A stretch of 64,000 bases of DNA from Sporosarcina sp. FSL W7-1349 (GTDB lineage: Bacteria > Bacillota > Bacilli > Bacillales_A > Planococcaceae), in contig NZ_JBBOOK010000001.1 of NCBI RefSeq assembly GCF_038003045.1, positions 372,001-436,000 on the forward strand. Reading direction: 5' to 3'. The position numbers and the translations under genes were made by a program. Of the stretch, positions 55,951-64,000 are shown piece after piece. How positions within the stretch are numbered: position 1 is the first letter of the stretch; the number at the start of each line of letters is the position of its first letter. The notes under the pieces were generated by a model. That model did not search any database. It was given only the letters and a program-made list of their open reading frames with translations, and was not told where the DNA came from.

Positions 55951-56139
55951 TTCGTTTTATATAGATTGGAAAATCCAGATGCCAACAAAGGAAAAAGTGG
56001 GGGTTTTAGGGTCATTTGGTATCTAGTCACTTCGGATAATGAGATTTATCCTTTAACAAACTATTCGAAAAATGACGAAGAGGATCTCCCTATAGGTGAA
56101 ATTAGAAGGATCATAAGAAAATCTGTTGGAACGAAATAA
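55951..56139 (+). pseudogene. RelE/HigB-like toxin, C-terminal fragment
   Basis: An open frame of 62 codons after a stop at 55948 reads RLENPDANKGKSGGFRVIWYLV, then TSDNEIYPLTNYSKNDEEDL and IGEIRRIIRKS. This is the C-terminal half of the RelE/HigB mRNA-interferase fold, with the KGKSGGxR stretch. The N-terminal half is missing and no antitoxin gene is next to it. The upstream break lies beside the inverted-repeat element. Confidence 0.7.
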
Positions 56140-56269
56140 AGGATTCGACATCCAACACTTTAGCCGGATTGGTTGAGGTGTTTTTTGTGCTCGGAAATTA
56201 TAAAATACACCCCCTTTTTTTGAATTAATCTTCAGTCTTCAAAACACGATGGAAAGTGCGTTCGTATGC

Positions 56270-56275
56270 TATAAT
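56270..56275 (+). promoter_or_regulatory. -10 element upstream of ruvA
   Basis: TATAAT at 56270-56275, 55 bp before the ruvA start. The -35 is poor. Confidence 0.4.
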
Positions 56276-56329
56276 GAAAGTTACGTTGAAAATTGTGTTC
56301 AGAATACCTCACTGTAGGGGGAGAAGTGG

Positions 56330-56935
56330 TTGTACGATTACATAAAAGGGATTGTCACCCGAGTGACACCCGAGTATATTGCATTGGAACAGGGTGGAAT
56401 CGGCTGGCAGATCTTGACGCCGAACCCGTATGCTTTCCATATGACGGATGAGATCCAGCAAGTGTTCATTTACATGCACGTCCGGGAAGACACGCAGATG
56501 CTTCTTGGCTTTAAAACGCTGGAGCAGCGGGAGTTGTTCAAGAAATTGATCACCGTTTCCGGCATCGGGCCGAAAGGGGCGTTGGCTATCTTGGCGAGCG
56601 GCATCCCTTCCCAAGTGATCGGCGCGATTGAACGGGAGGATGAATCCTTCCTCGTCCAATTTCCGGGAGTGGGCAAGAAAACGGCCCGCCAGATGATCCT
56701 TGATCTGAAAGGAAAGCTTCACGACTTGTTCACGGAGATCGATCTGCCGGATGAAGAAGTCACCTTGTTGACGATGGCTGAAAACGGAGCTCTCGATGAA
56801 GCGATGCTCGCCTTGGAAGCGCTTGGTTATTCGCAAAGGGAACTGGCGAAAATCAAGCCGAAGCTCGAAAAAGAAGAGCGAGACACGGAAGGCTATATGA
56901 AATGGGCCCTTCAGCTTTTATTGAAACAGAAATGA
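56330..56935 (+). CDS. ruvA: Holliday junction DNA helicase subunit RuvA
   Basis: Binds four-way junctions and loads RuvB. 201 residues with the OB-fold start MYDYIKGIVTRVTPEYIALEQGG, two HhH motifs (LITVSGIGPKGALAIL and LVQFPGVGKKTARQMILDLKGKL) and a C-terminal domain III. TTG at 56330 follows GGGGGAGA. In B. subtilis bofC precedes ruvA; here the accessory insertion takes its place. Confidence 0.97.
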   Translation: MYDYIKGIVTRVTPEYIALEQGGIGWQILTPNPYAFHMTDEIQQVFIYMHVREDTQMLLGFKTLEQRELFKKLITVSGIGPKGALAILASGIPSQVIGAIEREDESFLVQFPGVGKKTARQMILDLKGKLHDLFTEIDLPDEEVTLLTMAENGALDEAMLALEALGYSQRELAKIKPKLEKEERDTEGYMKWALQLLLKQK

Positions 56936-56956
56936 TGAACGTAGAAAGGAGTACGG

Positions 56957-57970
56957 ATGATGGAGGAACGGGTGCTATCGGCAGAAGTGACGAATTTCGA
57001 TGAACGCTTTGAACAATCTTTGAGACCCCAATTCCTGAACCAATATATTGGGCAGGATAAGGTGAAGGACAATCTCGGCATCTTCATCGAAGCGGCGAAG
57101 GGGCGGCAGGAAAGTTTGGACCACGTTCTGCTCTATGGTCCGCCCGGCCTCGGGAAGACGACGTTGGCGAACGTCATTGCGAATGAAATGGGAGTCAATG
57201 TCCGGATGACGAGCGGGCCCGCAATTGAGCGTCCGGGTGATCTGGCGGCGGTCGTGTCGTCGCTTGAACCGGGGGATGTGCTGTTCATTGATGAAATCCA
57301 TCGGTTGAACCGTTCAATCGAGGAAGTGCTTTATCCGGCGATGGAGGATTTCTGCCTCGATATCATCGTTGGGAAAGGCCCTGCCGCCCGTTCCATTCGC
57401 CTTGATCTGCCCCCGTTCACATTGATCGGTGCGACAACCCGTGCAGGATCCTTGTCGGCGCCTCTCCGTGACCGCTTCGGCGTGCCGCTGCGGCTGGAAT
57501 ATTATGATGTCGAGCCGCTGAAAGAGATCGTCATCCGCAGCGCTCATCTGTTTGAGGTGGAAATCGATGGACAGGCTGCCATGGAAATTGCGCGCCGTTC
57601 CCGTGGAACCCCACGGATTGCGAACCGGCTATTGCGCCGTGTCCGTGATTATGCACAAGTGCGCGGGACGGGAGCGGTGACGCTGGAGATGTCAAAAGAA
57701 GCGCTTGAAATGTTGCAGGTCGACTCGCACGGCCTCGACCATATTGACCATAAGCTGCTTACCGGGATGATTGAACGGTTCCGGGGAGGCCCGGTCGGGA
57801 TCGACACGATTGCCGCAAGCATCGGGGAGGAATCGGTGACGATTGAAGATGTGTATGAACCGTATTTATTGCAGATCGGTTTCATCCAACGGACTCCGCG
57901 CGGACGAGTGGCGACCCCGCTGGCGTATGAACATTTCGGCTATCCGATTCATGATCAGGATGGAAATTAA
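56957..57970 (+). CDS. ruvB: Holliday junction branch migration ATPase RuvB
   Basis: AAA+ motor of branch migration, 337 residues. Walker [10 protein letters not shown], Walker [12 protein letters not shown], sensor 1 [18 protein letters not shown] with arginine finger, and the C-terminal winged helix ([17 protein letters not shown]). Follows ruvA after 21 bp with GAAAGGAG. Confidence 0.98.
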   Translation: MMEERVLSAEVTNFDERFEQSLRPQFLNQYIGQDKVKDNLGIFIEAAKGRQESLDHVLLYGPPGLGKTTLANVIANEMGVNVRMTSGPAIERPGDLAAVVSSLEPGDVLFIDEIHRLNRSIEEVLYPAMEDFCLDIIVGKGPAARSIRLDLPPFTLIGATTRAGSLSAPLRDRFGVPLRLEYYDVEPLKEIVIRSAHLFEVEIDGQAAMEIARRSRGTPRIANRLLRRVRDYAQVRGTGAVTLEMSKEALEMLQVDSHGLDHIDHKLLTGMIERFRGGPVGIDTIAASIGEESVTIEDVYEPYLLQIGFIQRTPRGRVATPLAYEHFGYPIHDQDGN

Positions 57971-57997
57971 CCTTTAATAGAGGAGACGTTATCGAGT

Positions 57998-59047
57998 ATG
58001 GAAGTAAATGATTTTGATTTTGATTTGCCGGAACGGCTGATTGCGCAGACTCCGTTGGCGGATCGTACGGCGAGCCGGCTCATGGTGCTCGACCGGGAGA
58101 CCGGGGAAGTGGTGCACCGCCATTTTCGTGATCTCGTCGATGAGCTGGAAGCGGGCGATCTTCTCGTCCTGAATGACACACGTGTCTTGCCTGCGCGGCT
58201 GATGGGAATAAAAGAGGACACGGGTGCCTCGATCGAAGTATTGTTGTTGAAGGAAATTGGGGAAGATGAGTGGGAGACGTTGGTCAAGCCCGCAAAACGG
58301 GTGAAGGTCGGAACAATTGTGACATTTGGGGATGGCCGTCTGAAAGCGCGTTGCACGGGCATCTTGGAACAAGGCGGGCGGACATTTCAGTTCTTATACG
58401 ATGGCATCTTTTACGAAATTTTGGATGCGCTCGGCCAGATGCCGCTGCCTCCTTATATTACAGAAACGCTTGATGATCAATCCCGCTATCAGACAGTATT
58501 CGCGAAGGAGCGAGGCTCGGCAGCGGCTCCGACTGCGGGCCTTCATTTCACAGAGGAAATTCTGGAGGAACTCAAGGCGAAAGGCGTCGGCGTCGAATTC
58601 ATCACGCTGCATGTCGGGCTCGGAACGTTTCGGCCGGTGAGTGTCGATTCGATCAAGGACCATACGATGCACTCCGAGTATTATCAAGTGTCGGAAAGCA
58701 CAGCCCAGGCGATCAATGCCGCAAAGGAAGCAGGCGGCCGGATTATCGCCGTCGGTACAACTTCTGCCCGGACGCTTGAAACGATCGGCTCGGCCCATAA
58801 TGGAAAGATTGTGCCGGAGAGCGGTTGGACGTCCATTTTTATTTATCCAGGCTATGAGTTCAAGATCTTGGATGGTCTAGTAACTAATTTTCATTTGCCG
58901 AAATCAACATTGATTATGTTGGTGTCCGCTTTATCGACGCGTGAACATGTACTAAAAGCATATCATGAGGCGGTTCAGGAAAATTATCGCTTCTTCAGTT
59001 TTGGAGATGCGATGTTCATGAAACCGCCAAAGAGGAAGGAATCATAA
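57998..59047 (+). CDS. queA: S-adenosylmethionine:tRNA ribosyltransferase-isomerase QueA
   Basis: Makes epoxyqueuosine on tRNA from preQ1 and SAM. 349 residues with [51 protein letters not shown] and [15 protein letters not shown], all family signatures. It is followed by tgt after three bases, the usual queuosine pair. Confidence 0.97.
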   Translation: MEVNDFDFDLPERLIAQTPLADRTASRLMVLDRETGEVVHRHFRDLVDELEAGDLLVLNDTRVLPARLMGIKEDTGASIEVLLLKEIGEDEWETLVKPAKRVKVGTIVTFGDGRLKARCTGILEQGGRTFQFLYDGIFYEILDALGQMPLPPYITETLDDQSRYQTVFAKERGSAAAPTAGLHFTEEILEELKAKGVGVEFITLHVGLGTFRPVSVDSIKDHTMHSEYYQVSESTAQAINAAKEAGGRIIAVGTTSARTLETIGSAHNGKIVPESGWTSIFIYPGYEFKILDGLVTNFHLPKSTLIMLVSALSTREHVLKAYHEAVQENYRFFSFGDAMFMKPPKRKES

Positions 59048-60190
<1,143 letters not shown>

Positions 60191-60230
60191 ATCTTGTATA
60201 ATGAATCGAGGTTGAAAGGGGGATGACTCA

Positions 60231-60494
60231 ATGGAAAATTTAGCAGGTTTACTGCCATTTGTGGCCATGTTCGCAGTAATGTGGTTCTTGCTGATCCGAC
60301 CAGCTCAAAAAAGACAAAAAGCGACGAAGGCGATGCAGGAAGGATTGAAACGTGGAGATCACGTAATTACAATTGGCGGCCTTCATGGCACCATCGATGC
60401 TGTCGACGAAACGTCCGTGTTTTTGAAAGTCAACAATGGTACGATACTTCAATTCGATAGACAAGCAATCGGACGTGTGACAGAGTCCGTCTGA
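60231..60494 (+). CDS. yajC: Preprotein translocase subunit YajC
   Basis: An 87-residue membrane protein that associates with SecDF. One helix (LLPFVAMFAVMWFLLIRPAQKRQK, cut here as LLPFVAMFAVMWFLLIRPAQ) and the GLKRGDHVITIGGLHGTID core. AAAGGGGGATG precedes the start. A strong terminator follows. Confidence 0.95.
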   Translation: MENLAGLLPFVAMFAVMWFLLIRPAQKRQKATKAMQEGLKRGDHVITIGGLHGTIDAVDETSVFLKVNNGTILQFDRQAIGRVTESV

Positions 60495-60512
60495 TTTCGA
60501 ATGACTCATCAA

Positions 60513-60560
60513 AGAGGCCAAGCTCTAAGGGACACCCCCTCGGACCTTGGCCTCTTTTTC
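60513..60560 (+). terminator. Terminator after yajC
   Basis: AGAGGCCAAG (60513-60522) pairs with CTTGGCCTCT (60546-60555), followed by five T. Confidence 0.9.
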
Positions 60561-60617
60561 GTGTATAGCTGGAGTCGAGGTATGGGTATCCTTCTTAAAA
60601 AAGGGGAGGATTTTTGG

Positions 60618-61259
60618 ATGTTCGATTTGTTAGTCATCAGTTATCGGACTGTGTTGCTCTATGTGCTGATTTTGATCATCCTCCGCATCATGGGGAAACG
60701 GGAAGTCGGTGAACTTGGTGTCATTGATGTAGTGGTGTTTGTCATCATGGCGGAGGTGGCGGCGTTCGCATTGGATTCGCCCGACAAGAAACTGATCCAA
60801 TCCATCGTGCCGATGATCATCCTGCTCGTCATTCAATATGCTTCTTCCTTCCTTTCATTAAAGAGCAAGAACTTCAGGGATATAGTGGACGGAGATCCCG
60901 CTCTTATCATTCGGCATGGAATCATTATGGAAGAGGAAATGCGGCGGCAACGGTACAATTTGGATGACTTGTTTCAACAGCTCCGGGAACAGCAAGTCGG
61001 ATCCATTCATGAAGTCTCATTCGCCTACTTGGAGCCGTCCGGAAATTTATCCGTTTTTAAGCATGATAGCGTTCAACCGGTCCTCGCCCTTATTTCGGAC
61101 GGCGTCATCCAAGGCAAGCATGTGAAAATGATCGGGAAAACGGAAAAATGGCTCGAAACCGAACTGCGCAAAATGGGCATTTCGGATCCGAGCCATATCT
61201 TCTATTGCTCTTATGAAAACGGGTCGCTGCAGTATCAATTGAAAGAGCAGCATCAATGA
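60618..61259 (+). CDS. yrbG: DUF421 membrane protein YrbG
   Basis: A 213-residue YetF/YrbG-type protein with three N-terminal membrane helices (VLILIILRIMGKREVGELG motif) and a cytoplasmic DUF421 domain (GDPALIIRHGIIMEEEMRRQRYNLDDLFQQLR). The function is unknown. ATG at 60618 follows GGGGAGGA; the upstream frame runs through the yajC terminator and is not coding. Overlaps the end of spoVB by seven bases on the other strand. Confidence 0.9.
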   Translation: MFDLLVISYRTVLLYVLILIILRIMGKREVGELGVIDVVVFVIMAEVAAFALDSPDKKLIQSIVPMIILLVIQYASSFLSLKSKNFRDIVDGDPALIIRHGIIMEEEMRRQRYNLDDLFQQLREQQVGSIHEVSFAYLEPSGNLSVFKHDSVQPVLALISDGVIQGKHVKMIGKTEKWLETELRKMGISDPSHIFYCSYENGSLQYQLKEQHQ

Positions 61260-62770
61260 TGCTTCAATAATCTCTTGAACATTAAAAAATCACGCTTCTT
61301 CACTTGGCCTGTCAGAACGAGGATGGCCAATAGAAATAGGGAAGTGATGAGGCATTCCGTAAAAAGATGATATTCGCCGATCGGGATGAACAATGGCCGC
61401 ATGATAATGGTCATGATAAAAGAGGCATACGGCAGGACAAACATTGTGAATCCGGTATTCGTCGATTTGTTTTTCCGCAATGTGGCAATGTGAAGGAACG
61501 AAGTGACCAGGACCCCGAAACCGATGGCGAGCACTGCACCCGTCTCTTGCAAACCGGGTTGCGAGGCCAAAACGAACATGACACCCAGCTTTGCAATCCC
61601 ACCATAGACTGAGTTCATCATCCCCGCCTTCGCCTCGCCAGTCGCCTGTAAAATGGAGTAGAGCGGGCTTTGGATGTAATAAAAGAAAAAAACCGGAGCG
61701 AGGATGGACATATATTTGCCGCCCTCTGTCACATGGAACAGCGTTTCAGCGAGTGCCTGGCCATGTATGAAAAAGACGGCCGCCGCAAAAGTGCCAGTCA
61801 ACGCGGAAAGTCGGAGGGACAAATGGATCCGTTCCCGTAATTTCCCTTTATTCTTAGATGCTGCCGCTCCGCTGACAGCCGGGACGAGGACGACCGCCAG
61901 CGCATAAGGGATGAAGGACGGGAATAGCAGGAGCGGGATGAGCACTCCCGAAATGACGCCGTACAGTGAGGTCGCGGCAAGTGCGGTGACGCCTGACACA
62001 GCCAACGCACGTAAGAAAATGATCGGTTCGAGAAACCATGTGAAGGTTCCGAACAATCGGCTGCCCGACGAGGGAAGCGCGATGGAAAGCAACGGCTCGA
62101 ACGGATAGCGATCCGGCTTTTCCTTAGTTGGCGGGACTCTCTTTTTCTTCTGCCAATATTTGAAGAGTAAATAAAGGACGGAGAGCATTTCAGCCAACAA
62201 TGTAATCCCCATTGCGTAGGCGGCATTCATTGCAGAATTATCGGCGACCAGAACTGAGGGGAGCAACCAGGTGATGAGTGCGATTCTGCAGATTTGCTCC
62301 AAAATTTGCGACCAGGCCGTTTCTTCAATCCGGGCAATCCCTTGGAAATAGCCCCGGATCAGTCCACCGATAGCCGCGATCGGAACGATGGCAATCCCTA
62401 CATACAACGTTAGAGAAGAGGCGGCATTGCCGAGCAGCGTCTCCGATAAATAAGGGACGAAAAGAACCGAGGCGGGTATGAATACCATGCCGGTCAGGAT
62501 GGTAATGAAAGTGGCTGTCCTCATGACGGCCGGGAGTTTAGCGCTTTGCCCTTTCGCCTCTAGTTCGGCAATCACTTTGGCGATAGCGATCGGAACACCG
62601 AGTTGAACTAGCGATAGGAAAAAAATGAACGCGGGATAAGCCGTCATATAGATTCCGACCGCTTCTTCACCCGCGACCCGCATGAATTGCATCCGATATA
62701 CAAAACCTAGCAGTTTCGATAAAAAGACTGCGGCCATGAGCACGACCGTTCCCCGGATAAATGAAGACAA
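61253..62770 (-). CDS. spoVB: SpoVB-like polysaccharide/lipid flippase (MATE/MOP family)
   Basis: Polytopic transporter of the MOP superfamily, ~505 residues with about 14 helices, related to MurJ and needed for spore cortex formation. The TTG at 62770 behind AAGGAG matches the B. subtilis start (SSFIRGTVVLMAAVFLSKLLGFVYR); a longer frame opens at 62836 without a better site. The gene is convergent with yrbG. Its promoter gap with comN carries the sigma-E-like -10 below. Confidence 0.88.
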   Translation of the reverse strand: MSSFIRGTVVLMAAVFLSKLLGFVYRMQFMRVAGEEAVGIYMTAYPAFIFFLSLVQLGVPIAIAKVIAELEAKGQSAKLPAVMRTATFITILTGMVFIPASVLFVPYLSETLLGNAASSLTLYVGIAIVPIAAIGGLIRGYFQGIARIEETAWSQILEQICRIALITWLLPSVLVADNSAMNAAYAMGITLLAEMLSVLYLLFKYWQKKKRVPPTKEKPDRYPFEPLLSIALPSSGSRLFGTFTWFLEPIIFLRALAVSGVTALAATSLYGVISGVLIPLLLFPSFIPYALAVVLVPAVSGAAASKNKGKLRERIHLSLRLSALTGTFAAAVFFIHGQALAETLFHVTEGGKYMSILAPVFFFYYIQSPLYSILQATGEAKAGMMNSVYGGIAKLGVMFVLASQPGLQETGAVLAIGFGVLVTSFLHIATLRKNKSTNTGFTMFVLPYASFIMTIIMRPLFIPIGEYHLFTECLITSLFLLAILVLTGQVKKRDFLMFKRLLKHH

Positions 62771-62783
62771 CTTGAACAACTCC

Positions 62784-62812
62784 TTCTCATTTCCGATCAT
62801 TTCGTATACAAT
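62784..62812 (+). promoter_or_regulatory. Candidate comN promoter
   Basis: TTCTCA (62784-62789), 17-bp spacer, TACAAT (62807-62812), facing comN. Confidence 0.45.
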
Positions 62813-62813
62813 A

Positions 62814-62842
62814 AATGTATGCACGCTCTGTTGCACTTACGA
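62814..62842 (-). promoter_or_regulatory. Sigma-E-type -10 for spoVB
   Basis: On the minus strand CATACATT (62814-62821) matches the sigma-E -10 consensus exactly. The -35 region (62836-62842, TCGTAAG) is poor. spoVB is a sigma-E gene in B. subtilis. Confidence 0.5.
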
Positions 62843-62865
62843 CTGCTCGGGAAGGGGAGGGGACA

Positions 62866-63183
62866 ATGGCGATCAAGTTCGAACAACATTTTATCCATAT
62901 GTTGCCGGCGCTTCAAAGCAAGAAGAACGAACTTCATTTATACGGATACACCTCTGTGACGGAAGAGGAAATCTGGACCTATTGCGTACATAAAAAATGG
63001 CGCAAAAAAGACGTTGACGCTATGCGCGTCTTTGAAATCGCCAAGGACATTCTCCGAATATCGCCCGCTGAATTCATGACATTCACCCAAATAGAAGAGC
63101 AGCGTGAAGGCAATTGGTTCTCCGATTTGAACAGTGAAGAACTGCAAGCATTGCTGGCACCGCAAAAAGTCGAAAATAATTAA
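62866..63183 (+). CDS. comN: Post-transcriptional regulator ComN
   Basis: A 105-residue ComN (YrzD) family protein. The stretches LPALQSKKNELHLYGYTSVTEEEIW and KKWRKKDVDAMRVFEIAKDI are typical. In B. subtilis ComN promotes comE mRNA localisation and competence. It lies between spoVB and secDF as in Bacillus. ATG at 62866 follows GGAGGGGA. Confidence 0.9.
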   Translation: MAIKFEQHFIHMLPALQSKKNELHLYGYTSVTEEEIWTYCVHKKWRKKDVDAMRVFEIAKDILRISPAEFMTFTQIEEQREGNWFSDLNSEELQALLAPQKVENN

Positions 63184-63193
63184 TAAAAAAGGT

Positions 63194-63256
63194 ACACGTC
63201 CATTTGACACGCGGATGCCCGTGTTTCATAATGGACGTGTTGCGTTTTTTTAAACT
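63194..63256 (+). terminator. Terminator after comN
   Basis: ACACGTCCATT (63194-63204) pairs with AATGGACGTGT (63230-63240), followed by a T-run at 63244-63251. Confidence 0.85.
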
Positions 63257-63400
63257 GTAGTGATCGGGCAAATCTGACAAGGATCCGGGAAATATGATCG
63301 GATGGACTACCGAGCCGTTTTCATCCGGAAGTACAGTGATTCCTGGAAACTGGTCGAACTTGCGATTTTACGAGATAGAATGCTTTTGTTTTCGAAGAGA

Positions 63401-63415
63401 GTGCACCTGGTGCAC
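63401..63415. promoter_or_regulatory. Palindrome upstream of secDF
   Basis: GTGCAC-ctg-GTGCAC, a 6+6 inverted repeat 30 bp before the secDF start; operator or leader element by position only. Confidence 0.35.
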
Positions 63416-63444
63416 GCTTCAAAGAATGAGGAGGAAATGGTTTT

Positions 63445-64000
63445 ATGAAAAGTAGAGGTCGGATTGTCGCGTTCCTTTTATTGCTCGTCCTATTCGGGTC
63501 ACTGATCGGATCGACCGCCAATCCAATTGTGAAAGATGTCAAATTAGGTCTCGACTTGCAAGGTGGATTCGAAGTCTTGTACCAAGTTGAACCGTTGAAA
63601 GATGGGAAAAAAATAACGGAGGACATGGTGAAGGACACGGCGAACGCCTTGACGAACCGGATCGACGTGCTCGGCGTCAGTGAGCCGAGCATCCAAATCG
63701 AGTCCAACAACCGGATTCGCGTGCAATTGGCTGGGGTGGAAGACCAGAAATCAGCCCGTGAGTTGTTGTCCACACAAGCGAATCTGACGTTCCGGGATGC
63801 TGACGATAACCTGATTTTGGACGGGAACGATCTTAAGGAAGGGAAAGCAAAAGCGAACTTCGGAGAAACCGGAAATCCGGTTGTCACATTGGAAATGAAA
63901 GATCCGAAAAAATTCGGCGAAGTGACGACGCTCATTTCACAGAAGAAGCCGGAAAACGTTATGGTCATCTGGCTCGACTTCGTGGAAGGCGAGGATTCAT
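63445..64000 (+). CDS. secDF: Protein translocase subunit SecDF (5' part, runs out of window)
   Basis: SecD part of a SecDF fusion that uses the proton gradient to assist Sec export. The first ~185 residues show the N-terminal membrane helix (IVAFLLLLVLFGSLIGS), the D1 motif GLDLQGGFEVLYQV and the start of the P1 periplasmic domain. ATG at 63445 follows GAGGAGG. The rest lies beyond the window, so the fusion itself cannot be confirmed. Confidence 0.93.
   Translation, partial: MKSRGRIVAFLLLLVLFGSLIGSTANPIVKDVKLGLDLQGGFEVLYQVEPLKDGKKITEDMVKDTANALTNRIDVLGVSEPSIQIESNNRIRVQLAGVEDQKSARELLSTQANLTFRDADDNLILDGNDLKEGKAKANFGETGNPVVTLEMKDPKKFGEVTTLISQKKPENVMVIWLDFVEGEDS

Noticed and set aside
56153..56190. 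Terminator of the toxin fragment
   Set aside because: AACAC/GTGTT gives only five pairs plus a T-run; possible but not supported well.

Overview
The window is chromosomal DNA from a spore-forming member of the Bacillales, most likely Planococcaceae (Sporosarcina-like). Three things support this. The gene order is lon-engB-hemAXCDBL-spoVID-valS-folC-...-comC/pilD-spoIIB-maf-radC-mreBCD-minCD-spoIVFAB-rplU-prp-rpmA-spo0B-obg-pheBA-safA-yebC-ruvAB-queA-tgt-yajC-yrbG-spoVB-comN-secDF, the Bacillus subtilis order with insertions. Sporulation genes are numerous (spoVID, spoIIB, spoIVFA/FB, spo0B, safA, spoVB), two of them behind sigma-E-like promoters. Gram-positive signals are present: purine-rich Shine-Dalgarno sites, many TTG/GTG starts, a valS T-box and an L27 N-terminal extension with its protease Prp.

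Layout. 1-7.6 kb: lon 3' end, engB and the haem operon. 7.7-17.6 kb: spoVID-like gene, small membrane protein, T-box plus valS, a large array of 20/21-bp repeats, an amidase, a minus-strand operon of two ATP-grasp ligases and an MBL hydrolase, and folC. 17.7-21.1 kb: two membrane GAF-GGDEF proteins. 21.2-23.1 kb: a group IIC intron directly behind their terminator. 23.2-35.6 kb: a complete type IV pilus locus (minor pilins, VanW protein, PilB, PilT, PilC, two pilins, PilM, PilN, PilO, prepilin peptidase). 35.7-43.8 kb: spoIIB, maf, radC, mreBCD, minCD, a hierarchical 21/82/164-bp repeat array, spoIVFA/FB. 43.9-46.5 kb: a broken large catalase and gene-free sequence. 46.5-54.0 kb: rplU-prp-rpmA, spo0B-obg, pheBA, safA, a kinase-like gene, yebC. 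54.0-56.2 kb: an AT-rich insertion with an integrase fragment, a MerR-Mrr restriction-type protein, a short inverted-repeat element and a RelE-like toxin fragment. 56.3-64 kb: ruvAB, queA, tgt, yajC, yrbG, spoVB (minus strand), comN and the start of secDF.

How the parts fit. The most coherent accessory system is the pilus locus. Its assembly ATPase PilB carries two N-terminal motifs of the MshEN (c-di-GMP-binding) type, and two probable diguanylate cyclases lie just upstream, separated from it only by the intron. The most unusual non-coding signal is a set of intergenic arrays with sequence-unrelated units but the same 20-21 bp period (two DNA helical turns), each placed behind an operon's terminator.
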